A DNA stretch of 64,000 bases from Chaetoderma sp. LZ-2023a. Lineage: Eukaryota > Mollusca > Caudofoveata > Chaetodermatida > Chaetodermatidae. Under the pieces are notes generated by a model, which was not told the DNA's origin, did no database searches, and saw only the letters and a program-made list of their open reading frames with translations. Made by a program: the position numbers and the translations under genes. Below are positions 33,070 to 43,479 of this stretch, piece after piece; positions within the stretch are counted from its first letter, which is position 1, and each line of letters begins with the position of its first letter. The stretch spans positions 91,594,996 through 91,658,995 of the forward strand of contig CM067373.1 in assembly GCA_034401795.1 (NCBI GenBank), written 5' to 3'.

Positions 33070-33963
33070 ATTTTTTATCTCATCTGTTTGACTCTTTATA
33101 TTTGTCAGCTTATACTGTCAGGGGGTATAGATTTTCGCTTGCATCTTCCCTTCCTTGTCTTCTGAATGCCGATGTCAAGGATACTAAGACTCTTAATAGT
33201 TTTATTAGAGGTCTAGGTAATATTCGTCCTCCGATTGCTAAGCCTTTACCTGCCTGGAATCTGGCTTTGGTTCTTCAAGTATTGGCAGGTCGCCATTTTG
33301 AACCTATATCGTCTATCAGTCTTAAGCTTTTAACTTTTAAAGCGGTTTTTCTTGTGGCGGCTGCATCTGCTAGAAGGCATTCAGAGATTCATGCTCTTTC
33401 TGCAGAAAGGGATAGATTTATAGTGTCAGGTGACGGTTTGGTTTTATATCCGAGAAGGGATTTTCTATCTAAAACCCAGTCTAACCGTTTTCCTGCTAGT
33501 CCTATTATTTTAAAATCTTTGTCGTCTTTTTCGCCTTCAGACACATTTTGGTGTCCGGTTAGAGCGTTGAGAACTTATAAACAGCGAACCGATTTTAAAA
33601 GAACAGATCCTGCCCATTTATGGGTTTCCTACGTGGAAGACTTATCTAAGCCGGTATCAAAGGCTACGATTGCCAGATGGCTTTGTGAGACGATTAAGCT
33701 TTGCTACGAAATAGCGTCTCCGGATCAAATTAATCTCGCGCATATTAAAGCCCATGATGTTAGGGGCATGTCTACTTCTTTCGCTCTTTGCCGGTTCATC
33801 GTTAGATGAGGTCATGCAGGTGGCAGGATGGAAATCTGAATCTACTTTTACCTCGTTTTATCTAAAAGACCAGAGTGCAGCAGCCTCATTCTTTCGTAAT
33901 ATTACGATTTTAACTAAAAAAGCCGAAGACCATATGCCCAGCACTTCCCACCATTTTCGTTAG
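32820..33963 (+). pseudogene. DIRS-1 tyrosine recombinase
   Basis: Integrase-equivalent of DIRS elements. It overlaps the end of the polyprotein in another frame. The N-terminal DNA-binding part has DSARRESTRRVYKGRLKIF and a FLSHLFDSLYLSAYTVRGY block. The catalytic part has the first Arg in AASARRHSEIHAL, HDVR in KAHDVRGMSTS, then VAGW and the Tyr in FTSFYLKD. The set R..HxxR..Y is complete, but a one-base shift at about 33790 divides HDVR from VAGW. The first frame stops at 33809; the second stops at 33963. The start codon is not certain because the frame is open far upstream. Confidence 0.9.
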
Positions 33964-34164
33964 GACTGTGCGTCTGTAAAAAGGGTGAGAGTCTTCTTTG
34001 GTTTTTATTTAGTTCTTTGAGTTCTACTTATCCTTATTTGTTAAATCACGGTGTGATTGAGTTATATGCACTATTATGTTATGTTATTAACAATGGGATA
34101 AGATTGCTTGGATTTTTATCCTGTGTTAATGATTCTCTAAATGACATGGGGCACTGACCAAATC

Positions 34165-34310
34165 TACGGGTTTAGCAAGTAGTGATTGAACGGTAATGGA
34201 TGTTTTTGTGGTGTAATAACAACCCCCCACAGACCCCCCTTGCGGGTTGGTCAGTTGTTTTATTAACCACTATAAAAACATACTTACCGTTCAATCACTA
34301 CGACCCGGCC
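34165..34310 (+). repeat. DIRS-1 internal complementary region
   Basis: AGCAAGTAGTGATTGAACGG, then GGATGTTTTTGTGGTGTAAT, is the inverse of the left element end. ACCCCCCACAGACCCCCC, to ACTTACCGTTCAATCACTAC, is the inverse of the right end. The two join at AACAAC, the circle junction. Confidence 0.85.
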
Positions 34311-34374
34311 TCAGCCACCCCGCGTGCTAAGATTTGAGAATCACATTGGAAATATTTTGCACTTAAATTTAGAA

Positions 34375-34678
34375 AAGTGAATCTGTTTCCTATTCGGGCT
34401 CTAATGCGCATGCGCGAGCGCGCCTAGCGACAAGCGTCACTATGAGGTGCCAGTCTATACTTAATGGTAGGCTGGAGAGGGGACTCAACCAGAAGCCTGG
34501 TTGAGGGTCCATAGGAATAGGAAAAGGCATGGGGAGGTGGGTATGCAGGCATAAAAATTTTATTCTGGTAGCAAAATGCAGATAATTGATTTAGCAAGTA
34601 GTGATTGAACGGTAAGTATGTTTTTATAGTGGTTAATAAAACAACAGACCAACCCGCAAGGGGGGTCTGTGGGGGGTT
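34375..34678 (+). repeat. DIRS-1 right terminal inverted repeat
   Basis: AGTGAATCTGTTTCCTATTC through AGGCTGGAGAGGGGACTCAA to GCAAGTAGTGATTGAACGGT inverts the left repeat. A right-only extension of about 65 bases ends at GGGGGGTT. Confidence 0.85.
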
Positions 34679-35150
34679 CCCCATGACGCAGCGTGCAGCA
34701 ATGTGAGAAGTATTGCAAAAAAAGAAACAAAAAAGGGCCGTTAAGCCCCAATAACGGGCAATTCTACAGACATGGCCAGCTTCAACGATCATATGATGGT
34801 GCTGCCATGAAATTGCTGATCCATTTGGATGGCCGAAATGCTGAAAATAGTCACCTCCAAGTTCAGCTGTAATTTCAGGTATGCCTACCATTTCCCTGAG
34901 TTCAGTATCAGTTATTGCCCACGCAAATTAGAAATTGCCTCGTTAGGTCTTGCAATGGCTTTCCTATGGGTACACCCTAATTCATCGGCAAGTGCCTGCC
35001 ACAACTGTCTCATGCCAATATGCAATCTGGTTCCATGGGAATTTGATCATTGATCGGACATCCAGCAAGAAGTAACGTTCACACCAGGAGAAACAGCTAG
35101 TTTCCCATGTTGAGGAATCGTCAATGGTTCTGTTCTATCATGTACCTGGC
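34679..35150. other. Unassigned stretch with a possible decayed coding segment on the minus strand
   Basis: The minus frame at about 34770-34910 reads a protein-like segment (VGIPEITAELGGDYFQHFG, then HHHMIVEAGHV) without a recognised family. The frame is broken above 34915 by stops. It may be an old transposon or a processed gene copy. No function is proposed. Confidence 0.35.
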
Positions 35151-36010
35151 AGCAAAAGCACCAATGGTTAGAGACCTTTTCTGAAGCTGAAACCATTAAA
35201 CAAGTTCGTTTTAGTATCCAGTTTCAAGATGAAATCTCAAAATAGTATTGGCCTGTTTAGTGGTTACAGAATGGTGTGTGCCTTGATGGATTTGAAGCAT
35301 GTATATTTACACATCTCTATTGCTAGGAGTTTTCACCGGTATCCGAGGTCTGTATTTCAGAACCATATTTGAAGGTTCAAAGTGCTTTCAATCGGTTTTG
35401 CGATGCTCCTTGGGTCGTGACCCGGATAGTTAGTAAAATCAGAGCATAACTGTGCAGAGACAACATGGCAGATGGTTGGCTTCTGAAAGCAAATGACTGA
35501 CAGAGTCTATGATTCAATCTAGTCATAGTATTCAATCAATGGACAGACTTAGGACAGATATTAAATTATCAGAAATCAGACTACACCAATGGATGTTTAT
35601 TTGCCTGGGCATGTACTGTGATTGGGAGATAGACAAAGGGTATCCATGATATGTGAGGATAGTCTTTTATAGACAATTAGTCAGTGTGCAAGAGCTGTCA
35701 TGTATTAGTACAAGATCTGAGACTGATGAGTTTTGATGGTTTCCTTGGACCCTGTTATTCCGTTTGCTGTGTTATTGAAGTGCCTGGTACAACTATGCTT
35801 AGTGTCTCAATGGTTCCAGTGGATATTGTCATTGTTTTCATTTGTGCCAGTGTGGGAACAGCATATTCAGCACTTATTCACTACTTTCAATGGTGATCGA
35901 CCTGAAAAAATGTTGCGGAGGTGCAATTGCTTCTCCCATCACATATGTAACAAATCTGATCGTTCCTTGATGGTGGGACGCGGAGCTCGGAGATGCAGAT
36001 GTGTCAATCA
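35151..36010 (+). pseudogene. DIRS-type polymerase remnant
   Basis: A stop-ridden frame reads the reverse transcriptase of a DIRS element close to DIRS-2: ALMDLKHVYLHISIARSF near 35285-35335, FKVLSIGFCDAPW near 35375, LLKAND near 35485 and MVSLDPVIPFA near 35735. Traces of an RNase H start appear near 35960-36000. Termini and the recombinase were not found. Confidence 0.8.
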
Positions 36011-36654
36011 TTCTGATTTTGTCAGAAGACCTGCGATCTGGGCCTCTATCTTACATCTATGTGATTTAGTATCAATTGATTTCCACAATTTCTATTATGA
36101 AAAATATAATTTACAATATTTTCTAATAATAGAGCACTTTGGAACAAAATACAACATTCTAACTGTTCTCATTTCTCTTCACTTTCTAAGCCATAAATCT
36201 ACTAACTATGAGTAGTATTATGAGGCCATTACCCTGCTGCTGGCAACCGATATAGCAACAGCTATCAGCAACACTGGCTAATGGTGTCATAATATTGATA
36301 TGCACAATCTCATTGATTACAAGTCAAACTATATAATATGCCAGCCAATCATTCATGGCCTAACGCGTTATCAGTCTACTAGATGTTGTGTTTATCAAAG
36401 CTGCAAATCATGTTATATTTCATATTGCTGAAGTCTGCAGAATTTCAAAATCTATTTGTAAAAGGTTGAAGTTAAAGCTGATGTTACCTATTATTTGCTT
36501 ACCCTGTCAATGCCAAGTCAGCTAAAATGGCTTCAGCATTCCACTTGAGAAGCCTATGTGGCTATATTCTCAATTTACTTCTTCATGAAAACTGATATCG
36601 TTATGTTTCTGATAGAATGTATTTTTGGTGGTTCAAATATATATATATTTAGTC
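36011..36654. other. Intron sequence, nothing recognised
   Basis: AT-rich DNA. A few short inverted stretches (GCAACCGATATAGCAAC) are visible but no element was delimited. Confidence 0.4.
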
Positions 36655-36865
36655 ACATTAACCCTTACCACTCTAATATCAATGTTTATCTTTTACTGTG
36701 TCAGTATCAAAGAAACATGTACATTTTTAAACAATTTTGGTGGAAGATGTTGCTGTCTACGACAGCATGATCTCCCACCAAATTTGTTCAAAAATTTACA
36801 CCAGTTCTTCTGTTAATTTAATTTTAAAATTTTTAATTTTGACATCAGGGTGCTAAGCGTTAAAT
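36655..36865. repeat. repD palindromic MITE, near complete
   Basis: TTAACCCTTACCACTCTAAT starts the copy. CAATTTTGGTGGAAGATGTT and its complement surround a CTGTCTACGACAG centre. It ends TTTGACATCAGGGTGCTAAG. Confidence 0.75.
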
Positions 36866-36929
36866 AGAATATAATTACCCGTGTCACTACACGTAAGGGT
36901 TAATGCGAGTATGGAATGCTGTTCTTGTT

Positions 36930-38239
36930 CTTAACCCTTTTTTGCCTCGAAAATTTAAATTTAGACTTTTAATTTACCACTGGAATGACTGGCTCGGTTA
37001 TCGAGCCAGTCATTCCAGGTGTAAATAGGCTTGCGCGATTTCGCGATTTAATCGAAAATCTCGATTTTGAAAAAAAATCTTGATTTTCTACGATATAATT
37101 GAAAAAAATCGAAAAATCGTGAAAAAATTGAGCAGACTAAGATTTTAAAACTCGCCATTCAGCAATAAAATAATACAGTTATAATCCATTCACGCATGTA
37201 TCCATTGTGTCTTTTTCTGTTCACTACATGTAAGTTCTAATCAAAACACAAAGCTCTATGGTAAACAAGCTAACAATAGCGAGGTAACACCTTTGTCATT
37301 GAGAAAACCAGCTAGTTACTCCATCGAATCGCCATATAATTTTATTTCTTTCACTGCAGACCCTGAGTCTGTCGTTAAATACCAAGTATTTACTTAATTA
37401 CAGATTGTTAGGCAATAATCACTGAACATAATTCTTTTTAATTCTTTTAGCGATTTCAGGCGGTGAACTAATTTTTCCTTTTTGATTCGGTTGTCATGCC
37501 TAATTAAAGAAAATAATGCAACAGCATTCCAGATTGTTGTATTTTGAACTGTACGTTCTGTTGGTTACTCTTAAATGTAAATCGTACATTCTGAAAGCAA
37601 CTATAAAGTGCATTATAGGACGAGTTTATGCCGTTGCTATCGTAGCTACTCAAAGCTACCGTCCTATGTATTTGGATTGCGCAGTATCTCCCCGGGTACT
37701 AATATTAGTGTCTTCGTGCTACTTGGGTAATGACCTAAACTCATCCTACAAAGGGAGGCTATAAGCGGAAGGCGATACATAATGTGATTTATATTATTTT
37801 TCGACGAAATTTGGTCAAATTTTGATGAAATGAACAATGTTTATTAAACTATACCAATATTTAGGCGGTCCCAATTAATAATTTCACTCCCGCGATGATG
37901 GATATAAGGTATACATTAAGCGTAGACGTAGGATAGTAAGAATTTGTCGCACGTATTGTGTTCTAATTTTGTGCTATCTTTGTATCATTTATTTCAACTT
38001 TTTCTAGAAATTCCATGTCCGAGTTTTTGTGCCTTGTTTATACTTTTGGGAATGTGGACCTATGATTTAATCGAAAATTGTGATTTTTTTATACAAAATC
38101 GATCGCGATGTTTCAAAGTAAAAATCGTGCAAGCCTAGTTGTAAACTTTCAAAAATAGTCCACTTGGTCTGCAAATGGACATTTCTCAAGACCACTGCAG
38201 AAGCCTTTTTTGGCTGATATGAGTGTTAAAGGGTTAAGA
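36930..38239. repeat. repA copy split by a hAT-like element
   Basis: The left piece 36930-37025 has TTAACCC, then TGACTGGCTCGGTTATCGAG and CCAGTCATTCC. The right piece 38138-38239 resumes with GTAAACTTTCAAAAATAGTC and TCTGCAAATGGACATTTCTC and ends AAAGGGTTAAG. The two pieces together equal one repA. Confidence 0.85.
37026..38137. mobile_element. hAT-like non-autonomous element, 1.1 kb, inside repA
   Basis: The left end TAGGCTTGCGCGATTTCGCG and the complement of the right end (TAGGCTTGCACGATTTTTAC) are terminal inverted repeats. The flanks GGTGTAAA (37018-37025) and GTTGTAAA (38138-38145) differ at one base of eight, the size of a hAT target duplication. The interior has no transposase; the open frame at 37516-37764 has no motif. 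Confidence 0.75.
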
Positions 38240-39090
38240 CATTTTAGTAACTCTAGTTCCACTGGAGGGATTTTGTCCAAAGTTCGGTGGGTGTTTGGCC
38301 GTGGTGTTGCGAAGACATGTGCCAATTTTGGTGCCAAAAGCTAAATCGTAATATCAACAGTTTTCAGCAACATTACAGTCAACAGTGATAATTACAATAT
38401 GACATCATAATTCATCCATGTCTAATGACGAGAATTTATGCATTGGCCAGTGAGAATGCAAATTTGATAAATACCTACTGCTTTAGTGTCAGTTGATGGC
38501 GATAAAAATACATGCAGTGATTAATATGACCCGCCAGATCTCTGCCACTTTACAAATATGTGGTGTGTCGTTTTGTGGTAATGTAACGCACTACGATTTA
38601 GCACATGCCAGACATCGTTCTGCATCAACCGAAACATTGACCAGGTTAACACAATACTCATTTCCACAGTGAAGTGAGTACATGGGCAAAATAAAACAAC
38701 AGCTCATATATGAATGTGATGTTTTGTGATTATTGCAGAAAATTTGGAAAGAAAATTCAATTATACAGTGATTTTAAATCTCTAAAATATTTTTAAAATC
38801 ATTTAACTGAAAGTGGTTGTGATCAAACTACTTTCAAAATTCCCATCATGCATAGAGAAGGGAACCTATGACAAATGTGAAATGTGCTGTCATTTTAAAT
38901 GTTAAGACATGTCAAACTCATGTCTGCCGTATACTTATATCTCTTTCCATATGTAGAAAGGAAGTGAGTAAGAAATTTTAACGTGCACAGACTGCTAGTT
39001 TGAATTGTCTTCATGCGAGAACATAGCAAGGAGAGGCTACTGCTTGGAACTCTGTCTCTCCATAATGATGATCCGTGTGATTCACGTGAA
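38240..39090. other. Intron sequence, nothing recognised
   Basis: AT-rich DNA without recognised repeat, exon or RNA gene. Confidence 0.4.
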
Positions 39091-41130
39091 TTACTTGCCC
39101 TCGTTGATAATGGCCAGAACAGTGTTAACCAATCCATTATGAAGGAAAACAATTGCTAGAGGGGACTCTGACCAGCAGTTGTCTGATTGGCCGAAGCCGC
39201 TCATGTGGTGCATGATGTCATTCCAATTTCTGACTGTTAATGAGCTGGTTTGAATTTTCAGCTGCTGCTTAAGTTTCAAGGTTTTTTTAAGTGTTCGAGC
39301 GTTATTGAGTATTGAAAGTTGCCTTAAAGCCAGGAAAATCAATCAAGATGATCAATAACCTGGCATGACAAGGCAAACCTGATTCCGCGTAGTATTGTAT
39401 GAAATCACTCGAATAAGGTACAATTCTCAGGTCAATCTAAAGATCAACCCCTCAGTTTCAGTTTCTGATATCCTTTTGAATGATCCATCTATCGCTCATT
39501 CTCATTCTGACAAATCTGAAACTGGTGTTTCTAGTTCAAATTACAATTATTCTGAAAGCTCACATTCTAGATCTTCTCAATCTCATTCCTCTTCATCTGC
39601 ACCTGCACAATCAAAATTTGTTCGTCTCAGAGATTTAGCTTATTCTTGAGTTGCAGAATGAGTTGACATTAATCCTCAATTAGAAAACTATGTTAGCCCA
39701 TCCTATGAGTCTCCTCTAGTTGAAGATTTCCAAGTAGATCATATGAAGTTAATTCCTATCAACCGTTTCTCAATTGACATGCTTGATCTTTATTTATAAT
39801 AGAAGCCAACAGATCTGATTTCTCTTATTTCCTCCAGAAGTTATGACCTCAATTTGTGTTCCTCGAAAAGACATTTTAGCTAACATTAAACTAAAATCTT
39901 TGGCAGGCAATGCTTGTGATTTGATAAAGGCCACCAGTAAGTTCACAATTTAAGATGCCCAATTTCTCAACATTACTTTCAGAGGCAGTTCTGAACGAAG
40001 TGATACCATCCCTAGTCAGGTGATTTCTTGTCTAGCGGACATGTCTCCCTTATCACTTAATATGGATTCTTGCTTAATTTGTCAGATCAGCTCTTCTCAT
40101 AAGGCCACTGTTATCATGCCTTTCAGTTTGTCAAAACCGTAAATATTCCTTACAATCCACTTCTTGTTTTGGTGAGGGCTTTTTCGTGAATAAAGTTAAC
40201 TGCCTGAAAAGTATCCAGAAGATAGCAGCGAAAAATTCATCCAGCTACTATTCGTTCTAATAAGCATTCATGAGTTCCATTCTCTACTGAGTCCTCTTTT
40301 CACCTCTTAAAAAGTCTTCACACCTTGCTTCATAGAAATTATACCCAACACAAGTTTTTTGTGACCTCTAGTATTTCTAAAGTTAATTCTCATTCACTAT
40401 CACCTTCAAGGCATAATCAGCAATCTCCATTTCCTATGAGATCTTATCCCATGACAATATTCAAACAAAGAAGATAAATATTCCTCAGTAGTATCTAGTC
40501 ATCTTTGTTCAAGGTCCAACTTGCGTTCCAATCCTCGTGATGTCCCCTGACATTCTAACAGTTCTTCGTAAAATCTGTCTCCATGATTGTAACACTACAA
40601 ACATTTTGGCTTCGCCAGATCTTTCACAAAGTATAAATGTTATAGACCTTAGCTTAAGCCGACATCCAGATCTTCCTGTAGGATGTCAACCCTCCAAATT
40701 TCAATTTTTTTGGAGCATCTAATATCAGATGGTTGGATGTTAAGACAATTTCCCAGGGCCATCACCCAACATGCATCATCATCCACCGTTATCTCGTCCC
40801 ATCGTTAATTACAATTCCTCGAGATATAAGTTAAAGGCCTAGTTAAAGTGGTTAAAGGCAGAGTTTCTCTGATCAAGAAGCATGCAATGGAACCAGATTT
40901 TGACTGGGACTTCAACTGTGGGTTTTAATCAATAGCTTTTCTTGTATTAAAAATCCCCGGTGATTGGAGACCCATTCTCAATCTCAAGTACAGCAATACC
41001 TTCATTCTTACCCCAAAATTCAAGATGGAGAAGGTTTCTTCAAACATAGATTGAGCATTCAACAGTGAATGTTGACAGTGTCATTAGACCTCAAGGATGG
41101 CTACTTCCACATTTCCATTCATCCTCCGTT
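39091..41130 (+). mobile_element. DIRS-type remnant with Gag and RT traces
   Basis: Very decayed. A segment near 39155-39200 (GCTAGAGGGGACTCTGACC) resembles the terminal repeat of DIRS-1. The Gag-like part (39400-39800) has Ser-rich sequence, VRLRDLAYS and INRFSIDMLDLYL, matching the DIRS-1 Gag-like block. RT traces near 40960-41120 read GDWRPILNLKYSN, TPKFKMEKVSS and SLDLKDGYFHISIHPP. Many stops occur, and RNase H and recombinase are absent. Confidence 0.75.
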
Positions 41131-41548
41131 GGCATAGAAAAGCTATGTAGTTGACCGTGTTAGTCCGTATAGACAATAAAAGCAGAATTCAAGAGCCTTT
41201 TAAGAGTAACTTCATTTATTTTGATAGGCTTTCGCATCTAAATGTGCTTTGAATCCTGTTTTTATTATCTTCCACATATTCTCACTTCCTAACTCGCCTC
41301 AGACTTCTACACACAACACATTGAACCCACATACTCCCATGCCTGAGTTTTTTCATTCCTGTGTAACTATATATCTTATTTTCTCTTATAGCCAATTGCA
41401 TGAAGACCACTTTTTAACCTGTCAATGTGTACAGATTAGTTTGATAGTAAACAACTTGGCAAGGATCTTTTTTCAATTTACGAGACATTGTCATGTATAT
41501 GTATGGAATTTGGCAATTAAGCAAGTTTCGATTTAATTTCATTTTCAG
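41131..41548. other. Intron sequence before variable exon D
   Basis: No repeat or gene was recognised. A polypyrimidine stretch (TTTCATTTTCAG) at the right edge is the exon D acceptor. Confidence 0.5.
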
Positions 41549-41798
41549 GGCTGAACTTGAGCAAGTGTTGCGAATGAAGAAACTATATGTGTTTCCTGCC
41601 ACAATGTGGGCACTCCAGTCTAAGTTGCTGTACTGCATTACACTTATTATATTGGTAGTGACTGGTCAGAGTCTGGCTGCTGAAACGCTTTATGTAGTGT
41701 TATCCTTGCTATTTGTACTGGGATACAATATGATTGGATGTGTTTATGTCGCACTGATAAACATTAGCGAAATGAATGTGTCCTTGGCACGATGTAAG
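41549..41798 (+). CDS. ABCC4: ABCC4-like transporter, variable exon D (TM5-TM6)
   Basis: Fourth homologue and the one nearest to the constant exons. The acceptor TTTCATTTTCAG ends at 41548 and the donor GTATTC starts at 41799. It is 250 bases, the same as exon A: one base of a split codon plus 83 codons. The peptide starts AELEQVLRMKK, has helices at about residues 14-38 and 47-74, and ends SEMNVSLARCK. Aligned to exon A without gaps it keeps the Glu at 2, Lys at 25, Tyr-Val at 48-49, Glu at 74, Val-Ser at 77-78, and Arg and Lys at 81 and 83. The donor GTATTC is weaker than the GTAAGA of exon A. The intron to 47664 is 5.9 kb. Confidence 0.87.
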
Positions 41799-41825
41799 GT
41801 ATTCGTAGATGGGTTTTTTCAACTA

Positions 41826-42063
41826 TTGCTTAACTCTTTAGCGGTCAGATTCAGTCAAGAAAGTTTAAATTTTCCAGCTGAATAAGTCCATTTGCATACC
41901 AAGAGAAGACTTAAAATATTTATCACTCGAATGACTGGCTCGATTATTGAGCAAATCATTTTAGTGATAAATTGTCAAAAATACTAACTTTTGGTCTGCA
42001 GATGGACAATCATCAAGACCACTGCAGCAACCTGTGTTAACTAGCTTAACCATTAATTGATTA
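41826..42063. repeat. repA copy just downstream of variable exon D
   Basis: CTTAACTCTTTAGCGGTCAG, GTCCATTTGCATACCAAGAG, the degraded centre GACTGGCTCGATTATTGAGC, TCTGCAGATGGACAATCATC and a terminal TTAACCATTAATTGATTAA. It begins about 27 bases after the exon D donor. Confidence 0.75.
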
Positions 42064-42690
42064 ATGCCAGCTTATGCATAGACGGGTCTAGATGCCAATT
42101 TTCCTAGTTTATAAAAAAAAAATTAAGAGTTGCTTACTGGGATTGTTTGGAATCCTAACTTTCTCCGGATGAATCATTAAGAAAGAAATTTCCTGATTGT
42201 ATACCTAGAAATATCGCAGATTTCTTCTTAATCTGTTGAACCATGTAGATCTCTCAAATTTGTGACATTTCTGACAAAACTACAACTACAATGTGTCACA
42301 CTTGTTTGACTTGTAGTTCATTGCAAGGAAATGGCTGTAAGTCCAAACTATGTCCATTTTTACATTTTACAAATTTCTTAGCTACACATTTTCCATACAA
42401 TTCCTATTTTTGAAAAAGCTAAGCTTTAATAAAGAAATAACAGTGACATTTAGGTTTTTCATTACTATATAACTGTGCAACTCTCACTTGTTCATATTTC
42501 ATACTTCATTCCTTGTGGTCTATATGGCATTGTACGCTTTCATTTTCTATCACACTTAGTACATGTATCTTCAAATGAAAACTATGGAACTAAATACGCC
42601 TCTTTCTAGAGAATCTATGATTACTGCTCTGAATCCAGAGACAAATTCTGTTTAAAATTGTAATAGTGAAAACTGTTTGGAGAGTTATAG
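42064..42690. other. Intron sequence, nothing recognised
   Basis: AT-rich DNA without a visible feature. Confidence 0.4.
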
Positions 42691-42862
42691 ATCAGGGCCA
42701 ATGTTCCTGAAGCTATCGTTAGTATAGCGACATCATTACTCCAATGGCATAACATGAGTGTAATGATATTGATATTCTAGCAATAACTTCGGGAACACTC
42801 ATGTTATGCTATTGGAGTAATGATATCCTTATCCTAACGAAGCTTCGGGAACGTGGGGCCTA
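42691..42862. mobile_element. Small foldback MITE
   Basis: GTTCCTGAAGCTATCGTTAG and its near complement GGATACTAACGAAGCTTCGGG-like right end face each other. ATTACTCCAATGGCATAACA and TGTTATGCTATTGGAGTAAT form the inner stem. About 170 bp in all; no coding capacity. Confidence 0.7.
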
Positions 42863-42942
42863 GAATGGCTAGAATTTGTTCAATGCATTTCACAGCAATT
42901 ATTTATAATTTGTGCTATGCTTGTAATATTAACAGACTAACG

Positions 42943-43140
42943 ATAACCCTTTAACACTCAAGCCAGCCAAAAAATGACTTGTAGAAGAGAAGACTATTTT
43001 TGAAAATGTATCATTGGAATGACTGACTCGATAACCGAGCCGGTCATTTCAGTGGTAAATTTAAAAAAAAAATTTATATTTGCTCTAAATAGAGATTTTC
43101 TATAAGAATGGTTTTGTGTTAAAGTATTACTGTTAGTGTT
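42943..43140. repeat. repA copy
   Basis: AACCCTTTAACACTCAAGCC, a short left arm, then GACTGACTCGATAACCGAGC and a decayed right arm (TTGCTCTAAATAGAGATTTTC). Confidence 0.7.
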
Positions 43141-43217
43141 TACTGACATTTGAATCTGCCTTAACCCATTAACGCGTGACATTCCAGTGGCTCAAATTCA
43201 ATGCAACTCCAGGAAAA

Positions 43218-43308
43218 CTGTTGAATATTTTGAAACTAATTTAACTTGAACCTGTTGCCCTCAATAGGCTCCCAATCAAATTAGTTTCAAAATATTCAAC
43301 AGAATATT
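43218..43308. repeat. repE inverted repeat, complete
   Basis: GTTGAATATTTTGAAACTAA and, after about 45 bases, TTAGTTTCAAAATATTCAAC. The spacer carries TTGAACCTGTTGCCCTCAAT. Confidence 0.85.
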
Positions 43309-43479
43309 CCTAAACAGTTGGAAATTTTCAAAACGTGTCTCCTCAACAGCTTGATGGATTAAATTTCCGATAAATGTGTGGGAAAATATGTTGGCGATAT
43401 CCATATTGTATTTTCCCATGCTTGTTCAATTTCGACCAAACTTAGTTGGAAGGATGCTACATGGTGATAAATTTATGAA

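Larger units (their letters stand above)
27128..34678 (+). mobile_element. DIRS-1, nearly complete DIRS-type retrotransposon
   Basis: About 7.55 kb, same sense as the ABCC gene. It has inverted terminal repeats (27131-27415 and 34375-34678) and an internal complementary region (34165-34310). Its genes are, in order, a Gag-like protein, RT/RNase H/MT and a tyrosine recombinase. Both ends abut a GTT triplet (27128-27130 and 34676-34678). The circle junction in the internal region reads as left end, one GTT and right end, as expected when the recombinase inserts a circle with a three-base match and no target duplication. The coding regions have a few 1-base frame changes, several in T runs, so this copy is probably inactive or the assembly has homopolymer errors. 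Confidence 0.93.

Noticed and set aside
35684-35896. Hydrophobic open frame that might be a fifth TM5-TM6 exon
   Set aside because: It lacks the entry Glu and the E..VS..R end, has no acceptor in the right phase and lies in the DIRS-type RT remnant, which explains it in another frame.
1715-41798. Four separate ABCC genes in tandem in place of alternative exons
   Set aside because: No NBD, linker or other transmembrane exon was found between the four exons in more than 45 kb, while a single set follows the last. This would need loss of every other exon in three copies with perfect retention of one.
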